Positions 1 to 5,824 of a DNA stretch of 9,997 nucleotides are shown here, piece after piece. This DNA is from JACCXJ01 sp052387115. GTDB lineage: Bacteria > Pseudomonadota > Gammaproteobacteria > JACCXJ01. Within the stretch, counting starts at the first letter, position 1. Every line of letters begins with the position of its first letter. The notes beneath the pieces were generated by a model. The model did not search any database. It was given only the letters and a program-made list of their open reading frames with translations, and was not told the origin of the DNA. The stretch is taken from assembly GCA_052387115.1 (NCBI GenBank), contig JBQTJM010000428.1, forward strand, positions 1-9,997. Reading direction: 5' to 3'. The translations under genes were made by a program, and so were the position numbers.

Positions 1-202
1 GGTGTGACCAAGCCGCGTCCTCCTCCTTGCGGCCCCAGTCCGCAAGCGCCGCCTCGCTCAAGACTGCGGTCTCGTGGGGATGGGTGGCCGGTTCTTCCTC
101 GAGGATGGTGACCAAGGCCCGGTGCTCTCCCGAGAGCGCAACCGGCTCAAGCAACTGCACTCCTCCATGTGCATTGATGACGGCCTCTACGGTACGGATC
201 AT
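1..202 (-). CDS. Small antitoxin-like protein, partial (C-terminus off the left edge)
   Basis: This reading frame runs leftward from an ATG at 202 to the window edge without a stop, giving about 67 residues that begin MIRTVEAVINAHGGVQLLEP and end near EEDAAWSH. The start is supported by AGGAGG six bases upstream. The N-terminus (basic start, an AV-x-N-x-x-G turn, LLEPV, then a short beta segment ALVTILEEEP) looks like the small DUF104/AbrB-like antitoxins, which bind promoter DNA and neutralise a PIN-domain or MazF-type toxin encoded directly downstream. A toxin gene would therefore be expected just left of position 1. A possible -10 element (TACAAT on the minus strand, 222-227) lies just upstream, without a convincing -35. 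The family assignment is from remembered sequence pattern only. That it is a real gene is fairly secure; the exact family is less so. Confidence 0.65.
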   Translation of the reverse strand, partial: MIRTVEAVINAHGGVQLLEPVALSGEHRALVTILEEEPATHPHETAVLSEAALADWGRKEEDAAWSH

Positions 203-612
203 GGCTTACCTCCTGAGACGTATTGTACCTCCATTGGTGGACAAGCCCTAAAGGCCCTTGAATAGTCGGGAGCTCGTGCAGATCGACCGGGGCGCAAGCG
301 CGTCTTTGGTGTCCCGTCGGATGAGATCGGGTCGTCTCGCAGACCTGGCATGCGGCGGACTGCCCCATCGGGCATCGGCCCGGCGGGCTGCTCACACGGC
401 GCGCACGGCGCACCCTGCCTGGCTACCGACGGGGACTTGCACGACGGAGTCGCGGTCTTTACGATGTCACCAAACCGCACGGAGACGACTGGGCGCTCAG
501 TGCGAAATGCCGCGCATATCGGGCGGTAGTCCATCGGGCAGCGGGCGCGCGGCGGTCGGCCACGGCGAGCGGGGTGCTCGGTGCAGGAAAGACGCTCAGG
601 AGCGACGCGTAC
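203..612. other. Intergenic region between divergent genes
   Basis: These roughly 400 bases separate the leftward antitoxin-like gene from the rightward Delta-60/RTX gene, so they should hold both promoters. Open frames run through on both strands, but their translations are arginine/proline-rich, have no ribosome-binding site at a sensible start and show no recognisable domain. I see no RNA gene. A short GCGCGCACGGCGCACCCTG segment near 386-406 resembles the GTGCGCAC/GCGCAC-type palindromic sequences also present at 3075-3155. Confidence 0.5.
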
Positions 613-626
613 AAAGGAGGCGCCCG

Positions 627-2112
627 ATGAATACCACACCACGGTCCTGTTGGTCCGGCCCTGCCCGGCCCTTTCCCCCCTTCGGATGGGGCTTGTTTAT
701 ACTCCTGTCCGCCTTGCTTCTACCCCTGCCTGTCGCGGCCCTCGCCGCCCCCGGCGACCTCGACCCGAGCTTCGATGGCGATGGGCGAGTGTTGACGGAC
801 TTTGGCGGCTTTGAAGCGGTCTTTGCTTTAGCAGTGCAGTCCGCCGCAAGCTGGTGGCAGCCGGTATTAGGTCCGTTAGCAATAACGGTGTATTTAACAC
901 CGATATCGCGTTGGCGCGCTACAACCCTGACGGGAGCCTCGATGCGAGCTTCGGCGCCGCTGGGAAAGTAGTGATCGACCTGGGGGGTACGTCCAATTCG
1001 GTCAGTGCCCTGGTGCAGCCCGACGGCAAGTTGGTGGCCGCGGGGGACCGTTTTTTAGATCCCGGGTTCGATTTAATCCTGGTGCGCTACAACGCCGACG
1101 GGAGCCTCGATACGAGCTTTGGCTCCGGCGGCCTCGTGGTGAATCCTGAGGGTTCTGAAGCATTAGGACTCGTCCTTCAGCCGGACGGCAAGCTGATGGT
1201 AAAGGGTGTCGGGTCGCTCTTCCGTTTCCACGGCGTGGCGGCGGGCGGGCTTGGAACATCCACCGGCCAGGACCGCGTCCTGGCGCGATACCACCCCGAC
1301 GGAACGCTCGATACGAGCTTCGGCACCGGCGGCGTCGTGGTAACCGATGGCAGCAGCTCGAGTGGCGGATGGCTGGGGCTCGCGGTTCAGGCCGACGGCA
1401 GGCTGGTCGCGGGGGCGGAGGGCAGAGCCGTTTTAGCCCCGATGGGAGCCCCGATACGAGCTTCGGTAGCGGTGGCACCGTGCAGTTTTTAGACTTCGGG
1501 CAAATCGTAACGTTTCCGCTGGCATTTCAGAGCGACGGCAAGCTCGTGGTAGGCGGGAGCGCGTTTTCGAGCGGAGATAATGATTTCGCCCTGGTGCGCG
1601 TGCTGACGACGAACGAGCCGATCGAGGACGGGCTCTTGTGTGACGGGCGCCAGGTGACGATCGTTGGGACCTCCGGCAGCGACAACCTCCGGGGCACGAG
1701 CGGCCCGGATGTCATCTACGGCTTCGCGGGGAACGACACGATCCGCGGGCTCGAAGGCAACGACATTATCTGCGGTGACTCCGGTCGCGATCGGCTCATC
1801 GGGAACGAGGGCAACGACCGCCTGTTCGGCCAGGGCGGGAACGACAAACTCTTCGGCGACCAGGGCAACGACAAGATCTACGGCGGCGGCGGTCGCGACC
1901 AGCTCATCGGGAACGAAGGAAACGACCGCCTGTTCGGCGGGGACGGAGACGACAAACTCTTCGGCGACAACGGCAGGGACAGCCTCGATGGCGGCAGCGG
2001 CAGGGACGCCTGCCGTACCGGGGAAAGGGCGCTGCGATGCGAAGGCAAGCCGGCGTCGAGCAAGCCAACGTCGGGCGAGCGGCCCAAAGACCCGCCCAAG
2101 CCGCTTCGGTAA
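627..2112 (+). pseudogene. Secreted Delta-60 repeat / RTX calcium-binding protein, broken by two apparent single-base deletions
   Basis: The start ATG at 627 follows AAAGGAGG with ideal spacing. The N-terminus is a signal peptide: MNTTPRSCWSG, a hydrophobic core GLFILLSALLLPLPVAALA, and probable cleavage after ALA. Next come repeats of the Delta-60 type (DGKLVAAG, then ARYNPDGSLDTSFG and GGxVV), seen at about 750-1600. The C-terminus (1666-2007) has 13 RTX nonapeptides of the GGxGxDxLx kind and ends in a two-cysteine tail (CRTGERALRCE) and a Lys/Pro-rich stretch. Delta-60 units are predicted beta-propeller-like surface modules, and RTX repeats fold around Ca2+ outside the cell, so a secreted or surface protein is inferred. 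The reading frame changes twice, near 841-851 (after AVQ) and between about 1400 and 1428 (before RFSPDGSPDTSFG). Each change is explained by one missing base, and restoring both gives one protein of about 495 residues. Either the gene is decaying or the assembly has two indels. Confidence 0.8.
1666..2007 (+). repeat. RTX nonapeptide repeat tract (13 units of 27 bases)
   Basis: Thirteen consecutive nonapeptides begin GTSGSDNLR and GTSGPDVIY, and end GDNGRDSLD then GGSGRD. Most have G-x-x-G-(N/R/D)-D-x-(L/I)-x, the calcium-binding beta-roll pattern. Inside the tract, 1783-1890 and 1891-1998 form two copies of a 108-base block (four nonapeptides each). Both copies open with GGTCGCGA and share GNEGNDRLFG, so the tract grew at least once by duplication of a four-unit block. 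Confidence 0.85.
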
Positions 2113-2428
2113 AGGCGGACGCGTGCGTCCCAAACGCGGCGGGCTGAGTAGGCAGTTGAGCACACTCGTGCTACAGCCCGACGGCAAGCTGGTGACGGCG
2201 GGAGGTACGGGAGCCGATATCCTCCTGGCACGTTTCAACGCCAACGGCAGCCTCGATACGAGCTTCGGCGCCGGTGGCGTCGTGCGCACCGACTTCGGTG
2301 GTCGTGATAGTGCGACGGCGCTCGTCCTACAGCCGGATGGCAAGCTGGTCGCCGCCGGGAATCGCAATCAGGATTTGATCCTGGCGCGTTACCATCCCGA
2401 CGGCAGCCTCGATGCGAGCTTTGGCGGT
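2099..2428 (+). pseudogene. Orphan Delta-60 repeat fragment
   Basis: One open frame encodes RFGKGGRV, then LVLQPDGKLVTAG, LLARFNANGSLDTSFGAGG, LVLQPDGKLVAAG and LARYHPDGSLDASFGG. That is about two and a half Delta-60 repeats of the kind found in the gene upstream. It has no start codon with a ribosome-binding site, no signal peptide and no natural end. The similarity stops at FGG (2428), and unrelated sequence leads into a palindromic repeat at 2520. The frame overlaps the last codons of the upstream gene, whose TAA lies inside the RFGK codons in another frame. It could be the remnant of a second, tandem Delta-60 gene, or the displaced end of the first one after rearrangement. It is unlikely to be translated by itself. 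Confidence 0.7.
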
Positions 2429-2519
2429 GTAGTTGGCCCGGTCGCGATTTCGCCGCGGCGAGTTGGAGAACCCGTCGCGCTGCATTGCGAAGCGCGTCGC
2501 ATTCGGGAGCGCTTCCGGA

Positions 2520-2564
2520 CCCCCTCTAAATCTCCCCCTTCGCAAGGGGGAGATTTAGAGGGGG
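2520..2564. repeat. Perfect palindromic repeat element (21-base arms, 3-base loop)
   Basis: The arms 2520-2540 and 2544-2564 are exact reverse complements around a CGC loop. The arm consists of CCCCC, TCTAAATCT and CCCCCTT. The RNA would form a very stable hairpin on either strand, without a following U-run on the plus strand (GGGTTAAAAGG follows). The same core recurs at 2951-3044 and 9588-9870, so this belongs to a dispersed family. It sits 15 bases before the DUF559 start codon. Confidence 0.9.
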
Positions 2565-2579
2565 TTAAAAGGCATCTCA

Positions 2580-2960
2580 ATGACCCGAATCTTCAACCGA
2601 TCCTGCGACAAAGAAACCCGCCGACGCCTGCGCCGCAACAGCCCCCTCGACGAACAGCGCTTGTCGCTCATGCTGCGCAATCGGCGACTCCCAGGCTATC
2701 GATTTCGCCGGCAGTACGGCGTAGGCCCCTATGTGCTTGACTTCTACTGCCCCGAGCTCAAGCCGGCCATCGAGGTCGATGGGGACAGCCATTTTCAGGC
2801 CGGCGTCGGCGAGTATGATCGGGAGCGCCAGCGTTATATCGAGTCGCTCGGGATCCACGTCTTGCGCTTTACCAATCGGGAAATGTTTGAACGACTGCAC
2901 GATGTCGCTGGGGGGATCGCGGAGGTTGTGAGAGCAAGGGGTGGTTCTAACCCCCTCTAA
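2580..2960 (+). CDS. DUF559 endonuclease-like protein (Vsr/MutH-type fold)
   Basis: This 126-residue protein matches the usual length and pattern of DUF559 proteins: N-terminal MTRIFNRSCDKETRRRLRRN, then LRNRRLPGYRFRRQYGVG (33-50), DFYCPELKPAIEVDGDSHF (54-72) with acidic residues D54, E65, D67 and D69 and H71, and YDRERQRYIESLGIHVLRFTN (79-99). The family is related to very-short-patch-repair endonucleases, and the acidic cluster is the presumed metal and catalytic site. Its natural substrate is not established. The ATG at 2580 has a modest AAAAGG seven bases upstream. The gene lies between two copies of the same palindromic repeat, and its last three residues (Asn-Pro-Leu) and stop codon are encoded by the downstream copy. 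That makes repeat and gene look like one inherited unit. The motif residues seem intact, so the gene may be functional. Confidence 0.88.
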   Translation: MTRIFNRSCDKETRRRLRRNSPLDEQRLSLMLRNRRLPGYRFRRQYGVGPYVLDFYCPELKPAIEVDGDSHFQAGVGEYDRERQRYIESLGIHVLRFTNREMFERLHDVAGGIAEVVRARGGSNPL

Positions 2961-3044
2961 ATCTCCCCCTTCGTAAGGGGGAGACTTGGGGGGTGCCCCT
3001 TCGTAAGGGGGAGACTTACGGAGGCTCCCCTTCGTAAGGGGGAG
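2949..3044. repeat. Cluster of three palindromic repeat cores downstream of the DUF559 gene
   Basis: The segment opens with the same CCCCCTCTAAATCTCCCCC arm as the element at 2520, then CTTCGTAAG and GGGGGAGACTT. Two shorter copies follow, each with CCCCTTCGTAAGGGGGAG. The three CTTCGTAAG loops are spaced about 30 bases apart. The copies are less symmetric than the upstream one, because the TTTAGAGGGGG arm is replaced by other sequence. The first copy supplies the stop codon of the DUF559 gene. Confidence 0.85.
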
Positions 3045-3074
3045 TAGAATCGGTTGTTACCCGCGCCGTTTACG

Positions 3075-3146
3075 GTGCGCACGCGGACCACGCATCGGGT
3101 TCCCCCTGACCGGTCTGAGGCAGCCCCGGCCTTTCCGCGTGCGCAC
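3075..3146. repeat. Spaced 13-base inverted repeat flanking 46 bases
   Basis: GTGCGCACGCGGA at 3075-3087 is the exact reverse complement of TCCGCGTGCGCAC at 3134-3146. The right arm also takes part in a local hairpin, GCGTGCGC-ACA-GCGCACGC (3137-3155). The stretch between hicB and the DUF559 repeats contains no gene. The structure could be a miniature mobile element, or a convergent transcription end for hicB (minus strand) and the DUF559 gene (plus strand). It has no U-run. Confidence 0.5.
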
Positions 3147-3167
3147 AGCGCACGCTACACCTGCCGA

Positions 3168-3608
3168 CTAGGCGGCGTCGCTGATGGTCACCGAGACCTG
3201 CTTGCCCAAGACCTCCAGCGCGCGCAGAAGAGGATCGAGGCGGGTGCTGTGGTCGAGGTCGAGAATGCGGCGCACCTGTCGGCCATCGATGCCCATGCCC
3301 GCTGCGAGCGAGGCTTGAGTCACGTCTTGATCGAGCATCGCCTGGTAGATGGCAAGCTTCATGGCCGGCATGGGCGGCACCTCGACGAGGCGCTCGCCAC
3401 GCCTGGGTTCGGACGGTGCGGGGATCGGCCGGCGCTTATCCATAAGGCCGGAGAGTAGCACCAGGAGCGCGTCCTCGGCCCAGTAAAGGGCTTCTTGTTC
3501 GGTCGCCGCTTCGGTCATGGCACCGGTGATATCGCGAAACTCGGCCATGATGGTGTTCGGGGAAGTTCGCGTGAGCTTAACGGGATAGCTGAGCTTACAG
3601 AATTTCAT
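3168..3608 (-). CDS. hicB: HicB-type antitoxin with C-terminal helix-turn-helix
   Basis: This 146-residue protein starts MKFCKLSYPVKLTRTSP, followed by a degenerate RNase-H-like HicB fold (about 7-60: YPVKL, MAEFRDITGAMTEAATEQEAL, ALLVLLSGLMD). A linker then leads to a helix-turn-helix at 84-140 (AIYQAMLDQDVTQASLAAGM, RQVRRILDLDH). HicB proteins sequester the HicA ribonuclease and usually bind their own operator through this C-terminal domain. The ATG at 3608 overlaps the end of the upstream hicA by 14 bases, which suggests translational coupling. The order toxin-then-antitoxin is the standard one for this pair. The protein is full-length with no visible defects. Confidence 0.88.
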   Translation of the reverse strand: MKFCKLSYPVKLTRTSPNTIMAEFRDITGAMTEAATEQEALYWAEDALLVLLSGLMDKRRPIPAPSEPRRGERLVEVPPMPAMKLAIYQAMLDQDVTQASLAAGMGIDGRQVRRILDLDHSTRLDPLLRALEVLGKQVSVTISDAA

Positions 3609-3837
3609 CGGCGTCGATGCCTAACTGTTTGCAGAGTTTCTTGACAAACACCGGACTCAGGTCTTGGTCGCCGTGCATCGGGATGGGCGCTTGACGGCCT
3701 TCATGCTCCGCGAGCACGTGGCCGCCTTTGCCGCGTTTCCTCGTCATCTTCACTCCTTGGACTTCCAACCGCCGGATCAGTTGTTTCCCTTTCACGGTTG
3801 CTAGCGTAACCCCACTGTCCGCCGCATGCGCGTCCAT
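3595..3837 (-). CDS. hicA: HicA-type mRNA interferase toxin
   Basis: The product is a small basic protein of 80 residues from the ATG at 3837, or 67 from a GTG at 3795 (then starting V-KGKQLIRRL, which is closer to the usual HicA N-terminus). Neither start has a strong ribosome-binding site, so the start is unresolved. The sequence shows the dsRNA-binding-like HicA pattern: KQLIRRLEVQGV, RKRGKGGHVLAEH with the conserved catalytic histidine (H40 from the ATG), PIPMHGDQDLSPVFVKKLCKQLGI. HicA cleaves mRNA and is neutralised by HicB, encoded immediately downstream with a 14-base overlap. The glycine-histidine motif is present, so the toxin could be active. The pair sits in the accessory block just after the end of the serine-cycle operon. 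Confidence 0.88.
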   Translation of the reverse strand: MDAHAADSGVTLATVKGKQLIRRLEVQGVKMTRKRGKGGHVLAEHEGRQAPIPMHGDQDLSPVFVKKLCKQLGIDADEIL

Positions 3838-3876
3838 CGCGGCGCGCTGCCGTTTCCGGACTTGGAGCGCTTTTGA

Positions 3877-3904
3877 GGCCTCGGCGGGCGATCCCGCCGA
3901 GGCC
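3877..3904. terminator. Perfect 12-base-pair hairpin between the reductase gene and hicA
   Basis: GGCCTCGGCGGG (3877-3888) and CCCGCCGAGGCC (3893-3904) pair perfectly around a CGAT loop, 22 bases after the reductase stop codon in the direction of transcription. No T-run follows on the minus strand (TCAAAAGC), so it is not a classical intrinsic terminator. It may still end or process the operon transcript and separate it from hicAB. Confidence 0.5.
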
Positions 3905-3926
3905 AGTTACCGGTGTGAAAGAGACC

Positions 3927-4898
3927 CTACGCGACCCGGTCGCGCGGGGGCTTGCCGGCGAAGAAGGCCTCGACGTTTTCGAGGGCGCGCATGCCCATCG
4001 CCACGCGGGTCTCGCGCGTGGCGCTGCCCAGGTGCGGCAGGAGCACCACGTTTTCCATGCCGAGCAGCTCATCGGTGACACGCGGCTCGTTTTCGTAGAC
4101 ATCGAGCCCGGCGGCGGCGATGGTGCCGGACTTGAGCGCCGCCACCAGGGCCTGTTCGTCCACGACGTCGCCGCGGGCGGAGTTGATGAGGATGGCGGAG
4201 GGCTTCATGCGCTTCAGGCGCTCGGCGTTCATGAGGTGCCGGGTCTCCTTGCCGCCCGGGCAGTGCAGGGACACGAAGTCGGATTGCTCCAGGACCTCTT
4301 CGACCGTCGCGCACTGCCGCGCCGCTACCGCATCGGCCACTTCCTTCGGTGGCGGGTAGGGGTCCTGATACAGGATCTTCATCCCGAAACCATGGTGGGC
4401 GCGGGCCGCGACGGCGCGTGCGATCCGCCCGAAGCCGATGAGCCCGAGCGTCTTTCCGGTGACCTTGGTCGCGATCATGTGGGTCGGGCGCCAGCCGCTC
4501 CAGGCGTACCCACGCAGGTGCCGTTCGCCCTCCCCCGCCCGGCGCGCCGCCATGAAGAGCAAGGTCATGGCGAGATCGGCCGTGCAGTCGGTCAGGACGT
4601 CGGGAGTGTTGGTGACGATGAGCCCGCGGGCCTTGGCCGCGTCGATGTCGATGTGATTGAAGCCGACGCCGAAGTTCCCGAGGATCTGGACTTTGAGCGG
4701 CTCGGCAGAGAGCACCTGGGCGCTGATCCGGTCCGAGACCGTCGGAAGCAAGCCATCGACCGTGCGCAGGGCCTCTTGCAGCTCCACGACCGTCAGGGGC
4801 GTGTCGCTCAGATTCAGTTGCACATCGAAGAGCGCCTGGAGCCGTTCTTCGACCTCTTGCGGCCAGCGCCGCGTGACGATCAGTTTGGGCTTTGCCAT
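3927..4898 (-). CDS. D-2-hydroxyacid dehydrogenase, likely hydroxypyruvate/glyoxylate reductase (D-glycerate dehydrogenase)
   Basis: This 323-residue protein of normal family length reduces hydroxypyruvate to D-glycerate (and probably glyoxylate to glycolate) with NADH or NADPH, the step after SgaA in the serine cycle. The substrate-binding loop GNFGVGFNHIDID is at 74-86, the Rossmann motif GLIGFGRIA at 152-160, and the catalytic residues of the family are R242 (NSARGDVVDE), E271 (LDVYENEP) and H289 (LLPHLGSA). The sequence resembles GyaR/GhrB-type reductases more than the Methylobacterium HprA as I remember it, so I give no symbol, although the role is that of hprA. The start at 4898 has GGGAGAG directly upstream and lies 15 bases after the mtkB stop, so it is the last gene of the operon. 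Other 2-ketoacid substrates cannot be excluded from sequence alone; the context argues for hydroxypyruvate. Confidence 0.9.
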   Translation of the reverse strand: MAKPKLIVTRRWPQEVEERLQALFDVQLNLSDTPLTVVELQEALRTVDGLLPTVSDRISAQVLSAEPLKVQILGNFGVGFNHIDIDAAKARGLIVTNTPDVLTDCTADLAMTLLFMAARRAGEGERHLRGYAWSGWRPTHMIATKVTGKTLGLIGFGRIARAVAARAHHGFGMKILYQDPYPPPKEVADAVAARQCATVEEVLEQSDFVSLHCPGGKETRHLMNAERLKRMKPSAILINSARGDVVDEQALVAALKSGTIAAAGLDVYENEPRVTDELLGMENVVLLPHLGSATRETRVAMGMRALENVEAFFAGKPPRDRVA

Positions 4899-4913
4899 CT
4901 CTCCCTTCCCGGA

Positions 4914-5804
4914 TCAAGATGCCCTCGCCAGGACCTTGGCCACCGCGATCCCGAGCTCGGCCGGGCTCGGCGCGACCGTGACGCCGCACTCCTGGAGGAT
5001 TTCGACCTTCTCGGCCGCGCTCTCGCCGAAGGCCGAGATGATGGCGCCCGCATGCCCCATGCGCCGCCCCTTGGGCGCCGTCAGTCCGGCGATATAACCG
5101 GCCACGGGCTTCTTCATGTGGTCCTTGGCGAAATGGGCCGCCTCGGCCTCCTGGGGACCGCCGATCTCGCCGATCATGACCACCGCCCGGGTCTCCGGGT
5201 CCTCTTCGAACAGCTCCAGAATATCCTTGAAGGAGCTGCCGTTGATGGGGTCGCCGCCGATCCCGACGCTGGTCGTGACCCCGATCCCGAGGGCCTTCAT
5301 CTGCGAGGCGGCCTCATAGCCGAGCGTCCCCGAGCGCCCGACGATCCCGACGTCGCCGCGCATGTAGATGTGGCCGGGCATGATCCCCATCATGCCCTTG
5401 GCGGGGCTGATGGTGCCGGCGCAGTTCGGGCCCGTCAGGCGCATGCGGTTCTCGGCCCGGTAGCGGCGCATGTAGCGCTTCACGCGGATCATGTCCTGGG
5501 CCGGGATCCCGTCGGTGATGGCGACGCAGTAGCGGATCCCGCCGTCGGCGGCCTCCATGATCGAGTCGGCGGCGAAGGGCGCGGGCACGAAGATGATGCT
5601 GGCCGTGGCACCTGTGCTCTCCACGGCTTCTTTCACCGTGTTGAAGACCGGCTTGCCGAGATGGGTCGTGCCGCCCTTGCCGGGCGTCACCCCGCCCACC
5701 ACGTGGGTACCGTACTCCATCATCTCCTTGGCGTGGAAGGTCCCGATCTGGCCGGTGAAGCCCTGCACGATGACCGGTGTCTTTTCATCTAACAAGATGC
5801 TCAT
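4914..5804 (-). CDS. mtkB: Malate-CoA ligase (malate thiokinase), alpha subunit
   Basis: This 296-residue protein is homologous to the succinyl-CoA synthetase alpha subunit. It carries the CoA-binding N-terminus (VIVQGFTGQIGTFHAKEM, 11-28), TGPNCAGTISP (124-134), GRSGTLGYEA (156-165) and the phosphohistidine segment GRRMGHAGAI with H251. With MtkA it makes malyl-CoA from malate, CoA and ATP. The YGTHVVGGVTPGKGG stretch is shared with succinyl-CoA synthetase, so substrate is inferred from neighbours (mclA and sgaA) rather than from a decisive residue. The ATG at 5804 gives the conserved MSILLDEKTPVIVQGFTGQ start. GGGAG lies about nine bases upstream, and the start is 20 bases after the mtkA stop. 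The open frame continues upstream of this start without homology, inside mtkA. Confidence 0.93.
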   Translation of the reverse strand: MSILLDEKTPVIVQGFTGQIGTFHAKEMMEYGTHVVGGVTPGKGGTTHLGKPVFNTVKEAVESTGATASIIFVPAPFAADSIMEAADGGIRYCVAITDGIPAQDMIRVKRYMRRYRAENRMRLTGPNCAGTISPAKGMMGIMPGHIYMRGDVGIVGRSGTLGYEAASQMKALGIGVTTSVGIGGDPINGSSFKDILELFEEDPETRAVVMIGEIGGPQEAEAAHFAKDHMKKPVAGYIAGLTAPKGRRMGHAGAIISAFGESAAEKVEILQECGVTVAPSPAELGIAVAKVLARAS

Positions 5805-5824
5805 GATGGTTCTCCCTTCTGCGC

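Noticed and set aside
258..626. Upstream extension of the Delta-60 gene frame to an ATG at 258
   Set aside because: The added 123 residues have no homology and would bury the signal peptide. The ATG at 627 has AAAGGAGG and begins a signal peptide directly.
1638..1700. Possible internal start for a stand-alone RTX protein
   Set aside because: There is no ATG with a ribosome-binding site there, and the preceding Delta-60 sequence continues in the same frame into the RTX tract.
1489..2367. 292-residue minus-strand open frame
   Set aside because: Its Val/Ala/Pro-rich repeated sequence is the mirror of the RTX tract. The plus-strand reading gives textbook RTX nonapeptides.
3873..5792. 639-residue open frame on the plus strand
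   Set aside because: It is antisense to the reductase and mtkB, is rich in Arg, Asp, Gly and His without any domain, and arises from the GC-rich third positions of the real genes.
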